Origin: Bradyrhizobium prioriisuperbiae
Lineage (GTDB): Bacteria > Pseudomonadota > Alphaproteobacteria > Rhizobiales > Xanthobacteraceae
Length of the DNA: 64,000 nt
NCBI RefSeq assembly: GCF_032397745.1
Contig: NZ_CP135921.1
Span: 3,162,001 to 3,226,000, forward strand
Direction of reading: 5' to 3'
Each line of letters starts with the position of its first letter. Positions within the stretch are counted from its first letter, which is position 1. Below the pieces are notes generated by a model. That model was not told where the DNA came from and searched no databases. It saw nothing but the letters and a program-made list of their open reading frames with translations. Shown one piece after another: positions 1 to 9,663 of the stretch. Made by a program: the position numbers and the translations under genes.

Positions 1-720
1 GATCACGGCGCCGAACGGGCTGGTGAGGCCGCCGAGCACCGCGGAGGCGAAGCCGTACAACAGCACGCCGCCCATCATGTTCGGTTCCAGGAACACGATC
101 GGGGCGATCAGCATGCCGGCGATGGCGCCGATGGCGGACGCCATGCCCCATCCCAGCGCAATCATCCAGCCGACATTGATGCCGACCAGGCGGGCTGACT
201 CAGGCAGCGAGGCAGCGGCGCGCATCGCCAGGCCAATCCGGGTGAAGCGGAAGAAGATGTAGAGCAGGATCAGCAGCACCACGGTGACGCCGATCATCCC
301 GGCCTGGTGGGTCGAGATCAACTGGCTGCCGAGGAACGGCCGCGAGCCGAATGGCGAGGGGAACTGCTTGATGGTGAAGTCCCAGGTCAGGCCGGCGACG
401 CTGTTGATGATGGCGAACAGCGCGATGAAGCCGGCGACGTGGGTCAGGATCGGGGCATTGGCCAGCGGCTTGAACAGCGACCGCTCGATGATGATGCCGC
501 CGGCGAACGAGATCCCGAGCGTCAGCACGAAGGCGATCCAGTACGGCACCCCCCACTGGATCAGTTGCCAGGCGATGAAGGTCGAGAACATCGCCATTTC
601 GCCTTGGGCGAAATTCAGGTGGTCGATGGCCTGATAGATCATCACGACAGCGAGCGCCATGCAGGCGTAGATCGCACCGGTCGCAATGCCAGCCAGGACC
701 TGGTTGGTAAAAAGCTCCAT
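1..720 (-). CDS. livH: LivH-type branched-chain amino acid ABC transporter permease (partial)
   Basis: Inner-membrane permease of a LivH-family ABC transporter. The 240 visible residues start at an ATG at 720, preceded by a good AAGGAG ribosome site, and remain open at the window edge; the family is about 290 residues, so roughly 50 C-terminal residues lie outside. The sequence is strongly hydrophobic with several membrane spans and has the family N-terminus (MELFTNQVLAGIATGAIYA) and an HLNFAQGEMAM stretch. It is the last visible gene of a leftward livG-livF-livH group next to the pim operon. Substrate is inferred: liv-type systems in this family often carry aromatic or dicarboxylic acids rather than amino acids. 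Confidence 0.88.
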   Translation of the reverse strand, partial: MELFTNQVLAGIATGAIYACMALAVVMIYQAIDHLNFAQGEMAMFSTFIAWQLIQWGVPYWIAFVLTLGISFAGGIIIERSLFKPLANAPILTHVAGFIALFAIINSVAGLTWDFTIKQFPSPFGSRPFLGSQLISTHQAGMIGVTVVLLILLYIFFRFTRIGLAMRAAASLPESARLVGINVGWMIALGWGMASAIGAIAGMLIAPIVFLEPNMMGGVLLYGFASAVLGGLTSPFGAVI

Positions 721-731
721 GGCCGGTCTCC

Positions 732-1445
732 TTAATATCCGAGATAGGATTTGCGGATGTCTTCGTTGTCGGCGATCTCTTTGGCGTCGCCCGACATCAC
801 GATGCGCCCGGTCTCGATGACATAGGCCTGCTTGGCGATTTCGAGCGCCAACTGGGCGTTCTGCTCCACCACCAGAATGGTGACCTTGTCCTCGCGGTTG
901 ATCTTGCCGAGGATACCGAACAGGTCGCGCACCACCAGCGGCGCGAGGCCGAACGAGGGCTCGTCGAGCAGCATCAGGCGCGGCCGCAGCATCAGCGCGC
1001 GGGCGACCGCGAGCATCTGCTGTTCGCCGCCGGACAGCGTGCCGGCCTGCTGGCTGGAGCGCTCCCTCAGCTTCGGGAAATGTCCGTACATCCGCTCGAT
1101 GTCGCCGGCGATCGCCTTGGTGTCGCTGCGGGTGATGGCGCCGAGCTGCAGGTTTTCCTCCACCGTCATGCGGGTGAAGGTGCCGCGGCCCTGCGGCACA
1201 TGCGCGATGCCGAGCTTGACGATGCTCTCCGTCGACTTGCCGGTCAGCGGCTTGCCTTCGAAACGGATGGTGCCGGTGGAGCGGATCATGTTGCAGATCG
1301 AGCGCAGTGTCGTGGTCTTGCCGGCGCCGTTGGCGCCGAGCAGGGTGGTCACGCTGCCCTCATTGAGGCTGAACTGCAGGCCGTGCAGCGCCTGCACCTG
1401 GCCGTAATAGGCGCGCAGGTCCTGGATATCGAGCATCGCACTCAT
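732..1445 (-). CDS. livF: LivF-type ABC transporter ATP-binding protein
   Basis: Cytoplasmic ATPase subunit of the LivFGH-type importer, 237 residues, normal for LivF. Walker A is GANGAGKTT at residues 37-45, the signature LSGGEQQ at 137-143 and Walker B LMLLDEPS at about 157-164, so all ATPase motifs are present. The C-terminal VEQNAQLALEIA segment is typical of LivF rather than LivG. Its start overlaps the livG stop by 4 bases (ATGA), which indicates translational coupling. A second Met at residue 4 is an alternative start. Confidence 0.9.
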   Translation of the reverse strand: MSAMLDIQDLRAYYGQVQALHGLQFSLNEGSVTTLLGANGAGKTTTLRSICNMIRSTGTIRFEGKPLTGKSTESIVKLGIAHVPQGRGTFTRMTVEENLQLGAITRSDTKAIAGDIERMYGHFPKLRERSSQQAGTLSGGEQQMLAVARALMLRPRLMLLDEPSFGLAPLVVRDLFGILGKINREDKVTILVVEQNAQLALEIAKQAYVIETGRIVMSGDAKEIADNEDIRKSYLGY

Positions 1446-2266
1446 GACTCGTTGCTCCCCGAATCCTTGCTGCCAAGGTAAGCCTTGATGACATCCGGGT
1501 CAGACTGCACCTGGGCCGGCGTGCCCTCCGCGAGCTTCTTGCCGAAATTGAGCGCGACCACGTGGTCGGCGATCGACATCACGAGGCCCATGTGATGCTC
1601 GACCAGCAGCACGGTGATGCCGCGCTGGTCGCGAATTTTACGAATGAGGTCGCCGAGTGCGTGGACCTCTTCATGGTTCAAGCCGCCGGCGGGCTCATCA
1701 AGCAGCAGGATCTTTGGCTCGGCGGCCAGGGCACGTCCGAGTTCCACCCGCTTCTGGGTGCCGAACGGCAGGCCTGCGACTTTCTGGTCGCCGACATCCA
1801 TCAGGTCGAGATAGTCGGCGATGTCCTTGACGCGCTTGTTGAGGGCTTGTTCCTCGCGCCGGACCCAGGGCAGCTTCAGCATGTCGCTGACCACATCGCT
1901 TTTGGTGCGCGAATGCGCGCCGATGCGGATGTTGTCCAGCACCGACAGGTTCTGGAACAGCGCCACGTTCTGGAAGGTGCGGCCGATGCCGATATCCGGA
2001 ATCTTGTGCGGCTGCTGATTGAGGATGGTCTGGCCATCCATCAGGATGTCGCCCCGGCTCGGCTGGTAGAGCCGGCTCAGGCAATTGAACAGCGTGGTCT
2101 TGCCGGCGCCGTTGGGTCCGATCAATCCCAGGATATGGCCCTTGCGCATGTCAAACGACACGCCGTTCAAGGCGATGATGCCTCCGAACGTGACGCTGAC
2201 GTCACGCACCGAGAGCAGGGGCGCGACCGAACCGGTCTGTCCCTGCGCCAGAGCTGCCTGCGTCAT
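1442..2266 (-). CDS. livG: LivG-type ABC transporter ATP-binding protein
   Basis: Second ATPase of the liv-type importer, 274 residues from the ATG at 2266. An upstream in-frame TTG at 2329 would add 21 Cys/Arg-rich residues that do not resemble the family, so the ATG is preferred. Walker A is GPNGAGKTT at residues 50-58, Walker B is ILLLDEPAGGLNHEE, and the signature is the degenerate GLPFGTQKR seen in LivG proteins. It lies 81 bases downstream of the IclR gene on the same strand and overlaps livF, so regulator and transporter may share a transcript. Confidence 0.9.
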   Translation of the reverse strand: MTQAALAQGQTGSVAPLLSVRDVSVTFGGIIALNGVSFDMRKGHILGLIGPNGAGKTTLFNCLSRLYQPSRGDILMDGQTILNQQPHKIPDIGIGRTFQNVALFQNLSVLDNIRIGAHSRTKSDVVSDMLKLPWVRREEQALNKRVKDIADYLDLMDVGDQKVAGLPFGTQKRVELGRALAAEPKILLLDEPAGGLNHEEVHALGDLIRKIRDQRGITVLLVEHHMGLVMSIADHVVALNFGKKLAEGTPAQVQSDPDVIKAYLGSKDSGSNES

Positions 2267-2347
2267 GCCGTGCAGCTCTTGCCTGTCGGCATATGGCTCT
2301 CGCCTGCCGCAGTCGTCGCATCGAGCCAAGCATTGCGCGCGCGAACG

Positions 2348-3220
2348 CTAGCCGATCCCCTCAACCACTCGAGCAATTTTCCCTCCTGACTTCGACTTTT
2401 TATTGTTGATCATGTCCACGCGTCCCATGGTGGGACGGCCGGTCATTGCTTTTTCGATATTCTTGACCATCGCCACCAGGCGCGGTCCGATATCGTTGAT
2501 CAGTCTGTCTTCCGAAAACTTGAAAGCCGGTGCGCCGCAATTGAATGCGTACGGACCGGTTCCATCGTTCAGGTTCAGCGCGACACCCGCGGCGTGAATG
2601 TCGCTATGCCATTCGCCGGCGGAGATCGTAAAGCCGTATTTGGCGATCATCTCCCCGGCGCGCTCGATGCCCTCTTTGACCTTCGGCCAGCGATTGCCGG
2701 CAGTCTCGCGGATCTCGCGCAATAATGCAGTTCGCTCGTCGTCAGGCAATGCCAACAAATAGGCACGCCCCATCGCCGTGGTCGCTATCGGAACGCGCGA
2801 ACCGACATCGAGCAACACGCCCACCGTGAGTTCGCTGCGGCTTTGCCCGAAATAGATCATGCTCAGGCGGTCGCGGGCGCCGATCGCCACTGCTCCGCCG
2901 GTCTCGCGCATCAGCTTGTCACGGAAAGGATCGGACAAATGCCGGATGCCGAGATTGGCCAGCGCGGAATATCCCAGCGCCATCGCCGCGGGCGTCAGCT
3001 GGTATTTTTCAAATCTTGGAACTTGTGCGAGGTATCCCAGCTTGGTCAGCGTGTAGGTCAGCCGGGAAATGGTCGGCTTCGGCAGATTGGTTCGGGCGGC
3101 GATTTCCTGATTGCCGAGAAGGCCATCGTTAGGGCGGAACGCGCGCAGAACATCGAGCCCTCGCGAGAGCGCGACGACGAAATTGCGATCGGTCGCGCTT
3201 TTCTTCGCAACTCGCTTCAT
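2348..3220 (-). CDS. IclR-family transcriptional regulator
   Basis: DNA-binding regulator of 290 residues. After a basic N-terminus, residues about 15-75 form the winged helix-turn-helix (GLDVLRAF, then NLPKPTISRLTYTL as recognition helix), and the rest is the IclR effector-binding domain. It is divergent from pimF, separated by 182 bases that contain a 17-bp pseudo-palindrome, and stands upstream of livG. The simplest reading is local control of the pim and liv genes in response to a dicarboxylate or its CoA ester; this is inferred from position. A short basic, Ser/Lys/Gly-rich tail follows the effector domain. Confidence 0.85.
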   Translation of the reverse strand: MKRVAKKSATDRNFVVALSRGLDVLRAFRPNDGLLGNQEIAARTNLPKPTISRLTYTLTKLGYLAQVPRFEKYQLTPAAMALGYSALANLGIRHLSDPFRDKLMRETGGAVAIGARDRLSMIYFGQSRSELTVGVLLDVGSRVPIATTAMGRAYLLALPDDERTALLREIRETAGNRWPKVKEGIERAGEMIAKYGFTISAGEWHSDIHAAGVALNLNDGTGPYAFNCGAPAFKFSEDRLINDIGPRLVAMVKNIEKAMTGRPTMGRVDMINNKKSKSGGKIARVVEGIG

Positions 3221-3314
3221 TCAAAACAATCGCTTCATGCAAACTTGCCGTACCGCCCCTCGTTGACAACGGACGCTCTTCAAAATAACCCTCCGTGTCA
3301 AGGTGTGAAATTAA

Positions 3315-3331
3315 ATTCCGCAGTGCGAAAT
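3315..3331. promoter_or_regulatory. Candidate IclR operator upstream of pimF
   Basis: ATTCCGCA-G-TGCGAAAT is a 17-bp pseudo-palindrome with 7 of 8 arm positions matching. It sits 71 bases before the pimF start and about 95 bases from the divergent IclR gene. IclR proteins usually bind palindromes of about 15-17 bp beside their own gene. A possible TTGACA -35 is at 3263-3268, but no good -10 follows it. Inference from symmetry and position only. Confidence 0.4.
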
Positions 3332-3402
3332 AGACCGGGACGGTTTGTCGCACGCAGAAAACCAGCACCAGGCAAGAGAAACAAACGATCAAGGAGAGCA
3401 GC

Positions 3403-5502
3403 GTGAGTGAAGTGGTGAAGGTAGAACGTCGCGACGTGATTGCCATTGTCACGGTCGACAGCCCTCCGGTGAATGCTCTCAGCGCCGCCGTTCGCAGCGG
3501 CATCAGCGAAGCGATCAAGAGTGCGGGCAGTGACCCGCAGGTGCAGGCCATCGTGCTGACCTGCGCGGGGCGCACCTTCATCGCCGGCGCCGACATCACC
3601 GAATTCGGCAAGCCGCCGAAGCCGCCCGGCCTCGGCGAGGTGATCAGCGACATCGAGAATTGTCCGAAGCCCGTGGTCGCCGCGATCCATGGCACGGCGC
3701 TCGGCGGCGGCCTGGAAGTCGCGCTGGGATGCCACTTCCGCGTCGCCACCAAGGATGCCAGGCTCGGTCTGCCCGAGGTGAAGCTCGGCCTGTTGCCCGG
3801 CGCTGGTGGCACGCAGCGTCTGCCGCGTGCGGTGGGTCCGGAGCTCGGCGTCAAGATGGTCGTGACCGGCGATCCGATCGGCGCCGCGGAGGCACTGAAG
3901 AACGGCCTGATCGAAGAGATCGTTGACGATGTCGCGACCGGCGGTGAAGCCTTTGCGCGCAAGGTGCTGGCGGAGAAGCGTCCGCTGCGCAAGCTGCGCG
4001 ATGACGACAGCAAGCTGGTGGCGGCGAAGGCCGACCGTTCGATCTTCACCAATGCCGCGGCCGCCGCCAACAAGCGCAATCGTGGCCTGGAAGCGCCGCT
4101 CGCCTGTGCCGAGGCGGTGGGCTGGACCCTGGATACGCCGTTCGACGAGGCGCTGAAGAAGGAGCGCGAGAGCTTCCTGCGGCTCGTGGCTGGCGACCAG
4201 TCCAAGGCCCAGCGTTATGCCTTCTTCTCCGAGCGCGAAGCCGCCAAGATCGACGGCGTGCCCGACGGCACCAAGCCGCGCAAGGTGGATCGCGTGGCTA
4301 TCATCGGTGCCGGAACCATGGGCGGCGGCATCGCCATGTCGTTCGCCAATGCCGGCATCCCGGTGACCCTGATCGAAACCGGCGAGGAGCAGCTCAAGCG
4401 CGGCCTCGGCGTGATGCAGAAGAACTACGAGGCGACGGCGGCGCGCGGCGGCATTCCCGCCGATGCCCCCGCCAAGCGCATGGGCCTGATCACCGGTGTG
4501 GTCGGCCTCGAGAACGTCAAGGACGCGGACCTCGTGATCGAGGCGGTGTTCGAAACCATGGCGATCAAGAAAGAGGTGTTCACCAAGCTCGACCAGTTCG
4601 CCAAGCCCGGCGCGGTGCTGGCCAGCAACACCTCCTATCTCAACATCAACGAGATCGCGTCCGTCACCAAGCGGCCGCAGGATGTGCTGGGCATGCACTT
4701 CTTCAGCCCGGCCAACGTCATGAAGCTGTGCGAAATCGTCCGCGCCGAGAAGACCGCGCCGGATGCGCTCTCGACCGCGGTCGCGATCGCCAAGCGCATC
4801 GCCAAGGTACCGGCCGTGGTCGGCGTCTGCGACGGCTTTGTCGGCAATCGCATGCTGGCCGCCCGCGGCAAGCAGGCCGAGAAGCTGTTGTTCGAAGGCG
4901 CGCTGCCGCAGCAGGTCGATGCCGTCGTCACCAAGTTCGGCATGCCGATGGGCCCGTTCGCCATGGGCGATCTCGCCGGCCTCGACATCGGCTGGCGCTC
5001 GCGCAAGGACCGCGGCATCAAGTCGGAAATCGCCGACGCACTGTGCGAAGCCGGCCGTTTCGGCCAGAAGACCGGCAAGGGTTATTACAAGTATGAGAGC
5101 GGCTCCCGCGCGCCGCTGCCGGATCCGGACGTCGAGAAGCTGATTGACGAGACCTGCGCGCGGCTTGGCATCAAGCGCCGCGAGGTCAGCGACGACGAGA
5201 TCCTCGAGCGCATGATGTACCCGATGATCAACGAGGGTGCGCGCATCCTCGCGGAGAAAGTCGCGGCGCGTCCGAGCGACATCGACGTGATCTGGCTGTA
5301 CGGCTATGGCTGGCCGATCTATCGCGGCGGTCCGATGTTCTACGCCGACCAGGTCGGCCTCAAGCACATCGCCGAGCGGCTGTCGTTCTATGCCAAGCAG
5401 ACCAACGATCCCTCGCTCGAGCCGGCGCCGCTGTTGAAGCAGCTTGCCGAAAAGGGCGAGACGTTTGCTTCCTACGCCAAGGGAGCTGCCAAGGCGGCCT
5501 GA
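3403..5502 (+). CDS. pimF: Fused enoyl-CoA hydratase / 3-hydroxyacyl-CoA dehydrogenase (PimF-like)
   Basis: Bifunctional beta-oxidation enzyme of 699 residues starting at GTG with an AAGGAG site. Residues about 1-190 are a crotonase fold ([14 protein letters not shown], then [10 protein letters not shown]), which hydrates 2-enoyl-CoA. From about 296 a Rossmann fold begins ([11 protein letters not shown]302) and leads into the 3-hydroxyacyl-CoA dehydrogenase with the GMHFFSPA motif and its catalytic His at 432. Followed by ligase, thiolase and two acyl-CoA dehydrogenase genes, it matches pimF of the Rhodopseudomonas palustris pimFABCDE operon for dicarboxylic acids. FadB/FadJ is the general alternative name. 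Confidence 0.85.
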   Translation: MSEVVKVERRDVIAIVTVDSPPVNALSAAVRSGISEAIKSAGSDPQVQAIVLTCAGRTFIAGADITEFGKPPKPPGLGEVISDIENCPKPVVAAIHGTALGGGLEVALGCHFRVATKDARLGLPEVKLGLLPGAGGTQRLPRAVGPELGVKMVVTGDPIGAAEALKNGLIEEIVDDVATGGEAFARKVLAEKRPLRKLRDDDSKLVAAKADRSIFTNAAAAANKRNRGLEAPLACAEAVGWTLDTPFDEALKKERESFLRLVAGDQSKAQRYAFFSEREAAKIDGVPDGTKPRKVDRVAIIGAGTMGGGIAMSFANAGIPVTLIETGEEQLKRGLGVMQKNYEATAARGGIPADAPAKRMGLITGVVGLENVKDADLVIEAVFETMAIKKEVFTKLDQFAKPGAVLASNTSYLNINEIASVTKRPQDVLGMHFFSPANVMKLCEIVRAEKTAPDALSTAVAIAKRIAKVPAVVGVCDGFVGNRMLAARGKQAEKLLFEGALPQQVDAVVTKFGMPMGPFAMGDLAGLDIGWRSRKDRGIKSEIADALCEAGRFGQKTGKGYYKYESGSRAPLPDPDVEKLIDETCARLGIKRREVSDDEILERMMYPMINEGARILAEKVAARPSDIDVIWLYGYGWPIYRGGPMFYADQVGLKHIAERLSFYAKQTNDPSLEPAPLLKQLAEKGETFASYAKGAAKAA

Positions 5503-5504
5503 TC

Positions 5505-7172
5505 ATGGCTTATCCTGGTGAGAGGCACTACCCGGACGGTATCAGTTGGAGCGCGCCGATCCCGTTCGGCACGCTGCCGGGGCTGCTTGCGAAGGCAGCC
5601 GCGGACTACGGCGTCCGTCCGGCGCTCGAGTTCCGCGACAAGCCCATCAGCTTTGTCGAGATCGGCGCCATGGTTGATACCGCGGCCGGTGCGTTCCTGC
5701 GCGCCGGCTACGGCAAGGGGGCTTCGATTGCGCTGTTCCTCGGCAACACGCCGGATCATCCGGTCAATTTCTTCGGCGGGCTGAAAGCGGGTGCGCGCAT
5801 CGTGCACCTCAGTCCGCTCGACGGCGAACGCGCGTTGTCGCACAAGCTCAGCGACAGCGGCGCGCGGGTGCTGGTCACCAGCAATGTCGCGACGTTGCTG
5901 CCGACGGCGCTGAAGTTTCTCGACAAGGGCCTGATCGATCGTCTCATCGTTTGCGAGGACGACCGCTGGGGCGATGTCGGTAACGCCAAAGCGCCGTATC
6001 CGCAAAGCGACGCCATCGTCACCTTCCGCGATTTTGTCGCTGATGCCGTGCCGCCGGCGCAATGGCCGTTGGTCGATCCCGAGGATGTCGCGCTGCTGCA
6101 GTACACCGGCGGCACCACCGGGCTGCCGAAGGGCGCGAAACTCACCCACAAGAACCTGACCTCGGCGGTCGGGATCTACGATGTCTGGGGCGCCAAGGCG
6201 AAAGCCGAGCGCAACACCATCGAGCGGGTGATCTGCGTCCTGCCGCTGTTTCATATCTATGCGCTGACGGTGATCCTGCTGCGCAATCTCAAGAACGGCG
6301 ATCTGATTTCACTGCATCAGCGCTTCGATCTCGAGGCGGTGATGCGCGACATCGAGGTCAAGCGCGCCACGTCTTTCCCGGGCGTGCCGACCATGTGGAT
6401 CGCCATCGCCAACCTGCCGGATCTCGACAAGCGCGATTTGTCGTCGCTGGCGTCCTGCGGCTCCGGCGGTGCGCCGCTGCCGGTCGAAGTCGCAAAAATC
6501 TTCGAGCGCAAGACCGGCATGAAGCTGCGCAGCGGCTGGGGCATGACCGAGACCTGTTCGCCCGGTACGGGACATCCGCCACAGGGGCCCGACAAGCCGG
6601 GATCGATCGGCTTGATGCTGCCCGGCATCGAACTCGACGTGGTCGCGCTCGACGATCCCACCCGTGTGCTGCTAGCAGGCGAAACCGGAGAGATCCGCAT
6701 CCGCGGCCCGAATGTCACCAAGGGCTACTGGAACCGAGAGAAGGAGACCGCCGAGGTCTTTGTCGGTGATCGTTTCCTGACCGGCGATATCGGCTACATG
6801 GATGCCGATGGCTACTTCTATCTGGTCGATCGCAAGAAGGACATGATCATCTCCGGTGGATTCAACGTCTATCCGCAGATGATCGAGCAGGCGATCTACG
6901 AACATCCCGCCGTGCAGGAAGTCATCGTGCTCGGCGTATCAGATCAATATCGCGGCGAAGCGGCGAAAGCCTTCGTCACTCTGAAGGCGGGCGCGGCGTC
7001 GTTCACGCTTGATGATCTCAGAAGTTTTCTCACCGGCAAGATCGGCAAGCACGAACTGCCGGCTGCACTTGAATTCCGGGACCAATTGCCGCGAACCACG
7101 GTCGGCAAACTGTCCCGCCATGAGCTACGTTCCCAGCAACAAACTCCATCGCAATCCGCAGCAACAAGGTAA
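5505..7172 (+). CDS. pimA: Acyl-CoA ligase, AMP-forming (PimA-like)
   Basis: Adenylate-forming ligase of 555 residues that would activate a carboxylic or dicarboxylic acid to its CoA thioester. The AMP/phosphate motif YTGGTTGLPKGAKLTH starts at Tyr200, SGWGMTE is the A5 motif, KDMIISGGFNVYP is the hinge region and PRTTVGKLSRHEL carries the catalytic Lys at about 535. It begins 2 bases after the pimF stop, so it is clearly in the same operon. By position and family it corresponds to PimA. The substrate chain length cannot be read from the sequence. Confidence 0.82.
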   Translation: MAYPGERHYPDGISWSAPIPFGTLPGLLAKAAADYGVRPALEFRDKPISFVEIGAMVDTAAGAFLRAGYGKGASIALFLGNTPDHPVNFFGGLKAGARIVHLSPLDGERALSHKLSDSGARVLVTSNVATLLPTALKFLDKGLIDRLIVCEDDRWGDVGNAKAPYPQSDAIVTFRDFVADAVPPAQWPLVDPEDVALLQYTGGTTGLPKGAKLTHKNLTSAVGIYDVWGAKAKAERNTIERVICVLPLFHIYALTVILLRNLKNGDLISLHQRFDLEAVMRDIEVKRATSFPGVPTMWIAIANLPDLDKRDLSSLASCGSGGAPLPVEVAKIFERKTGMKLRSGWGMTETCSPGTGHPPQGPDKPGSIGLMLPGIELDVVALDDPTRVLLAGETGEIRIRGPNVTKGYWNREKETAEVFVGDRFLTGDIGYMDADGYFYLVDRKKDMIISGGFNVYPQMIEQAIYEHPAVQEVIVLGVSDQYRGEAAKAFVTLKAGAASFTLDDLRSFLTGKIGKHELPAALEFRDQLPRTTVGKLSRHELRSQQQTPSQSAATR

Positions 7173-7178
7173 TCCATC

Positions 7179-8363
7179 ATGACCGATGCAGTGATCGTCT
7201 CCACCGCCCGCACCCCGATCGGCAAGGCCTATCGCGGCGCGTTCAACAACACCGAAGGCGCGACCCTGCTCGGCCACGCGATCGGCGAAGCCGTCAAGCG
7301 CGCCAAGGTTGATCCCAGCGAGATCGAGGACGTGGTGATGGGCGCTGCCATGCAGCAGGGCACCACCGGCGGCAATATCGCCCGCAAGGCGGCGCTGCGT
7401 GCCGGTCTTCCCGTTACCGTCGGTGGCACCACCATCGACCGGCAGTGTGCCTCGGGCCTGCAGGCGATTGCGCTGGCCGCGCGCTCGGTGATTTTTGACG
7501 GCGTCGAGATCGCTGTCGGCGGCGGCGGTGAATCGATCAGTCTGGTGCAGAACGATCACATCAACAAATTCCATGCCGTCGATCCGGAACTGATGAAGAT
7601 CAAGTCCGACGTCTACATGGCCATGCTCGACACCGCCGAAGTGGTGTCGAAGCGTTACGGCATCTCGCGCGAAAAGCAGGACGAATACTCGCTGGAAAGC
7701 CAGCGCCGCACTGCGGCCGCCCAGCAAGGCGGCAAGTTCAACGACGAGATCGCGGCGATCACCACCACCATGGGTGTGGCCGACAAGGCGACCGGTGCGA
7801 TCTCCTTCAAGGAGATCACCCTGTCGAAGGATGAGGGCCCGCGTCCGGAAACCACCGCCGACGGTCTCGCTGGCCTCAAGGCGGTCCGCGAGGGCGGCTT
7901 TATCACCGCCGGCAATGCCAGCCAGCTCTCGGACGGCGCCAGCGCCACGGTGATCATGAGCGACAAGGAAGCCGCCAAGCGCGGCCTGAAGCCGCTCGGC
8001 ATCTTCCGTGGTTTCGTGTCGGCCGGCTGCGAGCCGGACGAGATGGGCATCGGCCCGGTGTTCGCGATTCCGCGCCTGCTCAAGCGCCACGGCCTGAAGA
8101 TCGAGGACATCGATCTGTGGGAGCTGAACGAAGCGTTCGCCGTGCAGGTGCTGTATTGCCGCGACAAGCTCGGCATCGATCCGGAGAAGCTCAACGTCAA
8201 TGGCGGCTCAATCGCGGTCGGCCATCCCTATGGCATGACCGGCGCGCGTCTCACCGGCCACCTCTTGATCGAAGGCCGTCGCCGCAACGCGAAGTACGGC
8301 GTGGTCACCATGTGCGTCGGCGGCGGCATGGGTTCGGCCGGCCTGTTCGAGATCGTTCAGTAA
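7179..8363 (+). CDS. pimB: Acetyl-CoA acyltransferase / thiolase (PimB-like)
   Basis: Thiolase of 394 residues that cleaves 3-oxoacyl-CoA to acetyl-CoA and a shortened acyl-CoA. All three catalytic residues are visible: Cys90 in DRQCASGLQ, His349 in [12 protein letters not shown] and Cys379 in TMCVGGG. The gene starts 6 bases after the ligase gene and is third in the operon, matching pimB. A 10-bp-arm hairpin lies between it and the next gene and may separate expression of the two halves of the operon. Confidence 0.85.
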   Translation: MTDAVIVSTARTPIGKAYRGAFNNTEGATLLGHAIGEAVKRAKVDPSEIEDVVMGAAMQQGTTGGNIARKAALRAGLPVTVGGTTIDRQCASGLQAIALAARSVIFDGVEIAVGGGGESISLVQNDHINKFHAVDPELMKIKSDVYMAMLDTAEVVSKRYGISREKQDEYSLESQRRTAAAQQGGKFNDEIAAITTTMGVADKATGAISFKEITLSKDEGPRPETTADGLAGLKAVREGGFITAGNASQLSDGASATVIMSDKEAAKRGLKPLGIFRGFVSAGCEPDEMGIGPVFAIPRLLKRHGLKIEDIDLWELNEAFAVQVLYCRDKLGIDPEKLNVNGGSIAVGHPYGMTGARLTGHLLIEGRRRNAKYGVVTMCVGGGMGSAGLFEIVQ

Positions 8364-8371
8364 TTGTTTTT

Positions 8372-8400
8372 GTGCGCGCGGTTGTTCGGACCGCGCGCAC
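8372..8400. other. Intra-operon hairpin between pimB and pimC
   Basis: GTGCGCGCGG (8372-8381) and CCGCGCGCAC (8391-8400) form perfect 10-bp arms around a 9-base loop. No T-tract follows on the plus strand, so it looks more like an mRNA-stabilising or processing hairpin than an intrinsic terminator. Confidence 0.5.
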
Positions 8401-8443
8401 CAATGGTTTCAAGATAACCGTTTTTTGAATCAGGGAGAGTCCG

Positions 8444-9634
8444 ATGGATCTCAGCTTCAGCAAGGAAGAACTGGCGTTCCGTGACGAAGTTCGCGCCTTC
8501 TTCAAGGAGAGCGTGCCGCCGCAGGTGCGCCAGAAGCTCCTGGAAGGCCGCCACACCAGCAAGCAGGACCTGGTGGACTGGCAGCGCATTCTCAACAAGA
8601 AGGGCTGGGCGGTGCCGCATTGGCCCAAGGCGTACGGCGGCACCGGCTGGACCCCGGCGCAGCAGTACATCTTCCTTGAGGAGCTGCAGATTGCGCCGGC
8701 GCCGCCGCCGCTGCCGTTCGGCGTCAACATGGTCGGGCCAGTGATCTACACCTTCGGCAATGAAGAGCAGAAGAAGTATTACCTGCCGCGCATTGCCAAT
8801 CTCGACGATTGGTGGTGCCAGGGCTTCTCCGAGCCGGGCTCGGGATCGGACCTCGCCTCGCTGAAGACCACGGCGAAGCGCAAGGGCGATGTCTATGTGA
8901 TCAACGGCCAGAAGACCTGGACGACCTTGGCGCAATATGCCGACTGGATCTTCTGCCTGTGCCGCACCGATCCGACCGCCAAGAAACAGTCCGGCATCTC
9001 GTTCATCCTGATGGACATGAAGTCGCGCGGCATCACCGTGCGGCCGATCCAGACCATCGACGGCGGTGTCGAGGTCAACGAAGTGTTCTTCGATGACGTC
9101 GAAGTGCCGGTGACCAACCTGGTCGGCGAGGAAAACAAGGGCTGGGATTACGCAAAGTTCCTGCTCGGCAACGAGCGCACCAACATCGCCCGCGTCGGCA
9201 TGTCGAAGGAGCGTATCCGCCGCATCAAGGACCTCGCCTCCAAGGTGATGGCCGGCGACAAGGCGCTGATCGAGGATCCCAAGTTCCGCGAAAAGCTCGC
9301 CGCCACCGAGATCGAGCTCAAGGCGCTGGAATTGACCCAGATGCGCGTCGTCGCCAACGAGAGCAAGAACGGCCGTGGCAAGCCGGATCCGGCCTCCTCG
9401 ATCCTCAAGATCAAGGGCTCGGAAATCCAGCAGACCATCACCGAATTGCTGATGGAAGTGATCGGCCCCTTCGCGGCTCCCTATGCGCCGGACAACGAGG
9501 AAGGCCGCAACGAATTCCCGGATTGGACCACCCAGATCGCGCCCGGCTACTTCAACTACCGCAAGGTGTCGATCTACGGCGGCTCCAACGAAATTCAGCG
9601 CAACATCATCGCCAAGGCCGTGCTCGGTCTCTGA
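8444..9634 (+). CDS. pimC: Acyl-CoA dehydrogenase, large subunit (PimC-like)
   Basis: Flavin-dependent acyl-CoA dehydrogenase of 396 residues, thought to introduce the 2,3 double bond in dicarboxyl-CoA. N-terminal alpha, middle beta (WCQGFSEPGSGSDLASL) and C-terminal alpha domains are all present. The usual C-terminal catalytic Glu of YEG-type enzymes is replaced (IYGGSNEIQR), but Glu244 in LLGNERTNIARVG sits where isovaleryl-CoA dehydrogenase keeps its base. It pairs with the next gene, so an alpha2beta2 heteromer is likely. Start chosen at the ATG after CAGGGAGAG. Confidence 0.84.
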   Translation: MDLSFSKEELAFRDEVRAFFKESVPPQVRQKLLEGRHTSKQDLVDWQRILNKKGWAVPHWPKAYGGTGWTPAQQYIFLEELQIAPAPPPLPFGVNMVGPVIYTFGNEEQKKYYLPRIANLDDWWCQGFSEPGSGSDLASLKTTAKRKGDVYVINGQKTWTTLAQYADWIFCLCRTDPTAKKQSGISFILMDMKSRGITVRPIQTIDGGVEVNEVFFDDVEVPVTNLVGEENKGWDYAKFLLGNERTNIARVGMSKERIRRIKDLASKVMAGDKALIEDPKFREKLAATEIELKALELTQMRVVANESKNGRGKPDPASSILKIKGSEIQQTITELLMEVIGPFAAPYAPDNEEGRNEFPDWTTQIAPGYFNYRKVSIYGGSNEIQRNIIAKAVLGL

Positions 9635-9663
9635 GCTTCCTTTCGTAATTTGAGGATTGGGTA

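Noticed and set aside
3298..5367. A 689-codon open frame antisense to pimF
   Set aside because: Low-complexity composition (Ala/Asp/Arg/His), no recognisable motif, and pimF is a complete enzyme on the other strand.
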